Source: Caldifarciminota bacterium UBA5631
GTDB lineage: Bacteria > Hydrothermota > Hydrothermia > UBA1063
DNA: 64,000 bases
Direction of reading: 5' to 3'
Assembly: GCA_002421425.1 (NCBI GenBank)
Contig: DIJZ01000020.1
Location: forward strand, 1 to 64,000
The position numbers and the translations under genes were made by a program. Under the pieces are notes generated by a model. The model did no database searches. It saw only the letters and a program-made list of their open reading frames with translations, and was not told where the DNA came from. Position 1 is the stretch's first letter, and each line of letters begins with the position of its first letter. This document shows positions 61,414 to 64,000 of this stretch, one piece after another.

Positions 61414-62725
61414 AAATATATTAATCAAGGCCCGATACATTCTGATAAACGCCGAAAGATACATTGAGAATGGTTATGTTCTGATAAAAGACGGAATTAT
61501 CGAAGGGGTCGGCAAAGCAGAAGACTTAAATGAAGACGAAAATTACGCTCTATTTAATTTTGGAAATGCCATTGTTGCTCCTGGATTTATAAACACCCAC
61601 ACGCATGCCGCAATGGTGGGTATGAGAGGCATGGCTGACGATCTACCTCTCAAAACATGGCTGGAAAAATATATCTGGCCTGCTGAGCTGAAACTCGTAA
61701 ACCGAGAGTTCATAATGAAAACCATCCCTCTGGCCATAGCTGAAATGCTCTCCTCGGGGATCACAACTTTCGTGGATATGTACTTCTTTGAGGACCTTAC
61801 TGCTGAGATTGTAAAATCAACAGGTATGCGTGCTGTTCTCGGCGAGGGCATTATTGATGGACCCACTCCAGCCTTTGAAAATCCCAAAAACGTAATGGAT
61901 TTTGTTGAAGTATTCGCCCGCAACTACGAGAAAGATTCCTTCATCTTCCCCGCCGTCGCACCTCACGCTCCCTACTCAACGAGTAAGGAGACCCTTTTGA
62001 AATCAAAACAATTGTCCGAAAAGTATGGTATTCCCCTCTTAATTCACGTAGCCGAAACCAGGTGGGAATTTGAAGAAATAAAGACCAGATATGGTCTTGC
62101 ACCCTTTTCATATCTTAATTCAATTGGATTTCTGGACGAAAAAGTTATAGCCGCCCACTCCATATGGGTTGAAGAGTCGGAGCTTGAGATCCTGGGAAAA
62201 AGAAAGGTCAACATTTCCCATAATCCCGAAAGTAACGCAAAGCTTTCCTCTGGAATTTGCCCCGTAAGTGATTTTCTTAAACACGGAATAAATGTGACCA
62301 TAGGAACCGACGGTGCCTGCTCAAACAATAATCTTGATATTATTGAAGAAATGAGAACGGCTTCCTTCATTCAGAAAATAAGAACAATGAACCCAGAAGC
62401 TCTTTCTGCAAGAGAAATATTCAAGATGGCAACAGAAAGCGGCGCCCGCGCTCTTGGTCTTGCGGAAAAATTGGGCACCATTGAAAAGGGAAAATGGGCA
62501 GACCTCGCCATCATATCTCTGGACAGCCCAGGGTTGCAACCCATCTTCGATCCCTATTCCCACTTAGTTTATACATGCAAATCCTCTGATATTAAGGCAA
62601 CTATGGTAGACGGCAAGTTCCTTTACATTGGTGGACAGTATCACACAATAGATATAGACGCAGTCATGTACAACATTCAGAAAGTTGAGGAATTGATCCG
62701 GAAGGAAATCTTCAATGAACATTAG
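61406..62725 (+). CDS. mtaD: 5-methylthioadenosine/S-adenosylhomocysteine deaminase-type amidohydrolase
   Basis: The 439-aa metal-dependent amidohydrolase has FINTHTHAAMVGMRGMADDL with the HxH metal pair, HVAETRWEFE, AAHSIWVEESE and GTDGACSNNNLD, the pattern of MtaD. It should deaminate 5'-methylthioadenosine or S-adenosylhomocysteine in methyl-cycle salvage. ATG 61406 is chosen over a TTG three codons upstream. It overlaps the genes on both sides (8 and 11 bases). Guanine or other purine deaminase is less likely. Confidence 0.9.
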   Translation: MSENILIKARYILINAERYIENGYVLIKDGIIEGVGKAEDLNEDENYALFNFGNAIVAPGFINTHTHAAMVGMRGMADDLPLKTWLEKYIWPAELKLVNREFIMKTIPLAIAEMLSSGITTFVDMYFFEDLTAEIVKSTGMRAVLGEGIIDGPTPAFENPKNVMDFVEVFARNYEKDSFIFPAVAPHAPYSTSKETLLKSKQLSEKYGIPLLIHVAETRWEFEEIKTRYGLAPFSYLNSIGFLDEKVIAAHSIWVEESELEILGKRKVNISHNPESNAKLSSGICPVSDFLKHGINVTIGTDGACSNNNLDIIEEMRTASFIQKIRTMNPEALSAREIFKMATESGARALGLAEKLGTIEKGKWADLAIISLDSPGLQPIFDPYSHLVYTCKSSDIKATMVDGKFLYIGGQYHTIDIDAVMYNIQKVEELIRKEIFNEH

Positions 62726-64000
62726 TTTTTTGGGAGCGTGTGGAACCGTTACAGGCTCTCTGTACCTGATTGAGACCTCCTCGAATAAGAAGATACTTGT
62801 GGATGCAGGAATGTTTCAGGGTGAATTTGAAGACCTGAATTTTGAACCATTCCCCTTTGATCCTTACGAAATAGACTTGATTCTCCTGACTCATGCTCAC
62901 CTCGATCATACCGGTCTAATTCCGAAACTGGTCCGGAATGGATTTGAAGGAAAAATCCTTGGCACAACTCCCACTCTGGACTTGACCAGAATCATCCTGA
63001 TGGATGCAGCAAAACTGCAATCAGAAGAGTTCGAATCCCTTGAAAAGAGAAATCTCAGAAAGGGAATAGAAACTCGTGAGCCACTGTATACCCTGGAAGA
63101 TGCAATTTCTGCAATGTCTTATTTCACTCCCATCAGAGCCTATGACGAGGAAATTGAAATCTTTGATGATCTCAAGGTAACGTGGCGTGATGCAGGTCAT
63201 ATACTTGGATCTGCTTTCCTCGAAATGAATGTGGATGGAAGGAAGGTTATCTTTTCAGGAGACCTTGGAAACAGAAACAAGCCTATCGTAAGGGACCCAG
63301 AGTCCATAAAGATGAAAGACGCCGATGTTATCGTTGTAGAATCCACTTATGGATCCAGAATTCACAAAAGCGTTGAAGATTCAAAGGAAGAATTGCTGGG
63401 GGCGCTGCAAGATACACTGGACAAAGGAAATGTTATAATTCCCTCCTTCGCCATCGAAAGAGCCCAGGATCTTCTATATTACATAAGAGAATTTAAGGAA
63501 ACCGGTGAACTCAGGAATGATATCAAGGTGTTCCTGGATAGTCCGCTGGCAATTTCTGCCACCAACATTTTTAGAGCGCACAAAGAAGTTTTCGACGATG
63601 ATGCAAGGCAGCTTTTGAAGGAAAAGAAAGATATTTTCAGCTTTCCCAACCTTTTCTTCACTCGTTCACGAGAAGCCTCCGTGCAAATTAACAACATTAC
63701 AAAGGGAGCCATCATTATTGCAGGTTCCGGGATGTGTACAGGAGGACGCATCAAGCACCATCTGAAACATAACCTGTGGAGAGATGAGTGCGCGGTGATA
63801 TTCGTCGGCTATCAGGCAAATGGGACTCTCGGAAGATCGCTGGTGGATGGCGCAAAGGAAGTTGAAATTTACGGAGAAACAATAAAAGTAAACTCAAGAA
63901 TCTTCACCATAAATGGACTTTCAGCTCATGCAGACCAGCAGGAAATCCTTGATTGGATGGACTCTCTTGAAAGAGACTCACAAGTTTTTGTAACTCACGG
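62715..64000 (+). CDS. Beta-CASP metallo-beta-lactamase RNA nuclease, partial
   Basis: The frame runs past the window end; 428 codons are present. The N-terminal part has ISFLGACGTVTGSLYLIE and the metal motif LTHAHLDHTGLIP. DAGHILGSAF and IFSGDLGNRNKPIVRDP come next. Beta-CASP motifs VVESTYGSR, SGMCTGGRIKHHL and GLSAHADQQEIL complete the CPSF73/Ysh1-like set. Such enzymes process or degrade RNA with endo- and exonuclease action. ATG 62715 overlaps the mtaD stop by 11 bases, so it belongs to the same operon. Confidence 0.92.
   Translation, partial: MNISFLGACGTVTGSLYLIETSSNKKILVDAGMFQGEFEDLNFEPFPFDPYEIDLILLTHAHLDHTGLIPKLVRNGFEGKILGTTPTLDLTRIILMDAAKLQSEEFESLEKRNLRKGIETREPLYTLEDAISAMSYFTPIRAYDEEIEIFDDLKVTWRDAGHILGSAFLEMNVDGRKVIFSGDLGNRNKPIVRDPESIKMKDADVIVVESTYGSRIHKSVEDSKEELLGALQDTLDKGNVIIPSFAIERAQDLLYYIREFKETGELRNDIKVFLDSPLAISATNIFRAHKEVFDDDARQLLKEKKDIFSFPNLFFTRSREASVQINNITKGAIIIAGSGMCTGGRIKHHLKHNLWRDECAVIFVGYQANGTLGRSLVDGAKEVEIYGETIKVNSRIFTINGLSAHADQQEILDWMDSLERDSQVFVTH

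Overview
The window is chromosomal DNA of a bacterium with a two-membrane envelope. It encodes a pilus secretin with its alignment proteins, and a secreted protein whose C-terminal end resembles a type IX secretion tail. Ribosomal and RNA polymerase genes are canonical in order. The mix of a LVIVD-repeat protein with a type-IX-like tail, a ThyX-type thymidylate synthase, a UbiA enzyme resembling archaeal-lipid prenyltransferases, a COG2231 glycosylase and a COG2403 GTPase suggests an uncultured lineage near the WOR-3/Stahlbacteria/Hydrothermae or wider FCB-related groups. That placement is inference from gene content. I saw no phage, insertion sequence, CRISPR array or rRNA gene.

Layout. (1) 1-14.6 kb, minus strand: tRNA-Arg, tRNA-Trp, rpmG, secE, nusG, rplK, rplA, rplJ, rplL, an attenuator-like hairpin, rpoB, rpoC, then rpsL, rpsG and fusA with their own promoter. 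(2) 14.9-17.8 kb: a divergent thyX, convergent with a beta-propeller secreted protein made of 42-residue repeats. (3) 18.4-27.4 kb, plus strand: maf, malic enzyme, fumarase alpha subunit, ilvE, rpiB, a glycosyltransferase, an HD nucleotidase, rpe, then rpsP-khpA-rimM-trmD-rplS and a DUF192 lipoprotein. (4) 27.5-42.0 kb, minus strand: a type IV pilus operon of 14 genes. It starts from a perfect consensus promoter (TTGACA, 17 bp, TATAAT) and carries an acidic TPR protein, a GspE/PilB N-terminal domain fused to a DnaA-like AAA+ domain, a PilM-PilN fusion, a lipoprotein, PilO, an AMIN-PilP fusion, a short secretin, four minor pilins, PilY1, a small secreted protein and LemA. (5) 42.0-46.6 kb, minus strand: a glycosyltransferase, a COG2231 DNA glycosylase, NamZ (exo-muramidase) and a MurU-AmgK fusion. 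The last two together would make a compact MurNAc salvage route to UDP-MurNAc. (6) 46.7-50.0 kb: a UPF0104 protein and a YfhO protein. (7) 50.1-55.6 kb, plus strand: a class III aminotransferase, a COG2403 GTPase, a coiled-coil protein fused to a metallo-beta-lactamase domain that has lost metal ligands, and rlmN. (8) 55.5-61.0 kb, minus strand: a tightly packed operon holA, TPR, coaE, UbiA, YfcE, cvpA, an 81-aa unknown, cdd. (9) 61.1-64 kb, plus strand: a MIP18/SufT protein, an MtaD-type deaminase and a beta-CASP nuclease cut by the window end.

Two themes stand out. The pilus operon is assembled from unusual domain fusions, above all the secretion-ATPase N-domain joined to a DnaA-type AAA+ module. 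Second, several first genes of operons have a -10 box 6-8 bases before the ATG and no Shine-Dalgarno sequence, which suggests leaderless mRNAs, whereas genes inside operons usually have strong AGGAGG sites.
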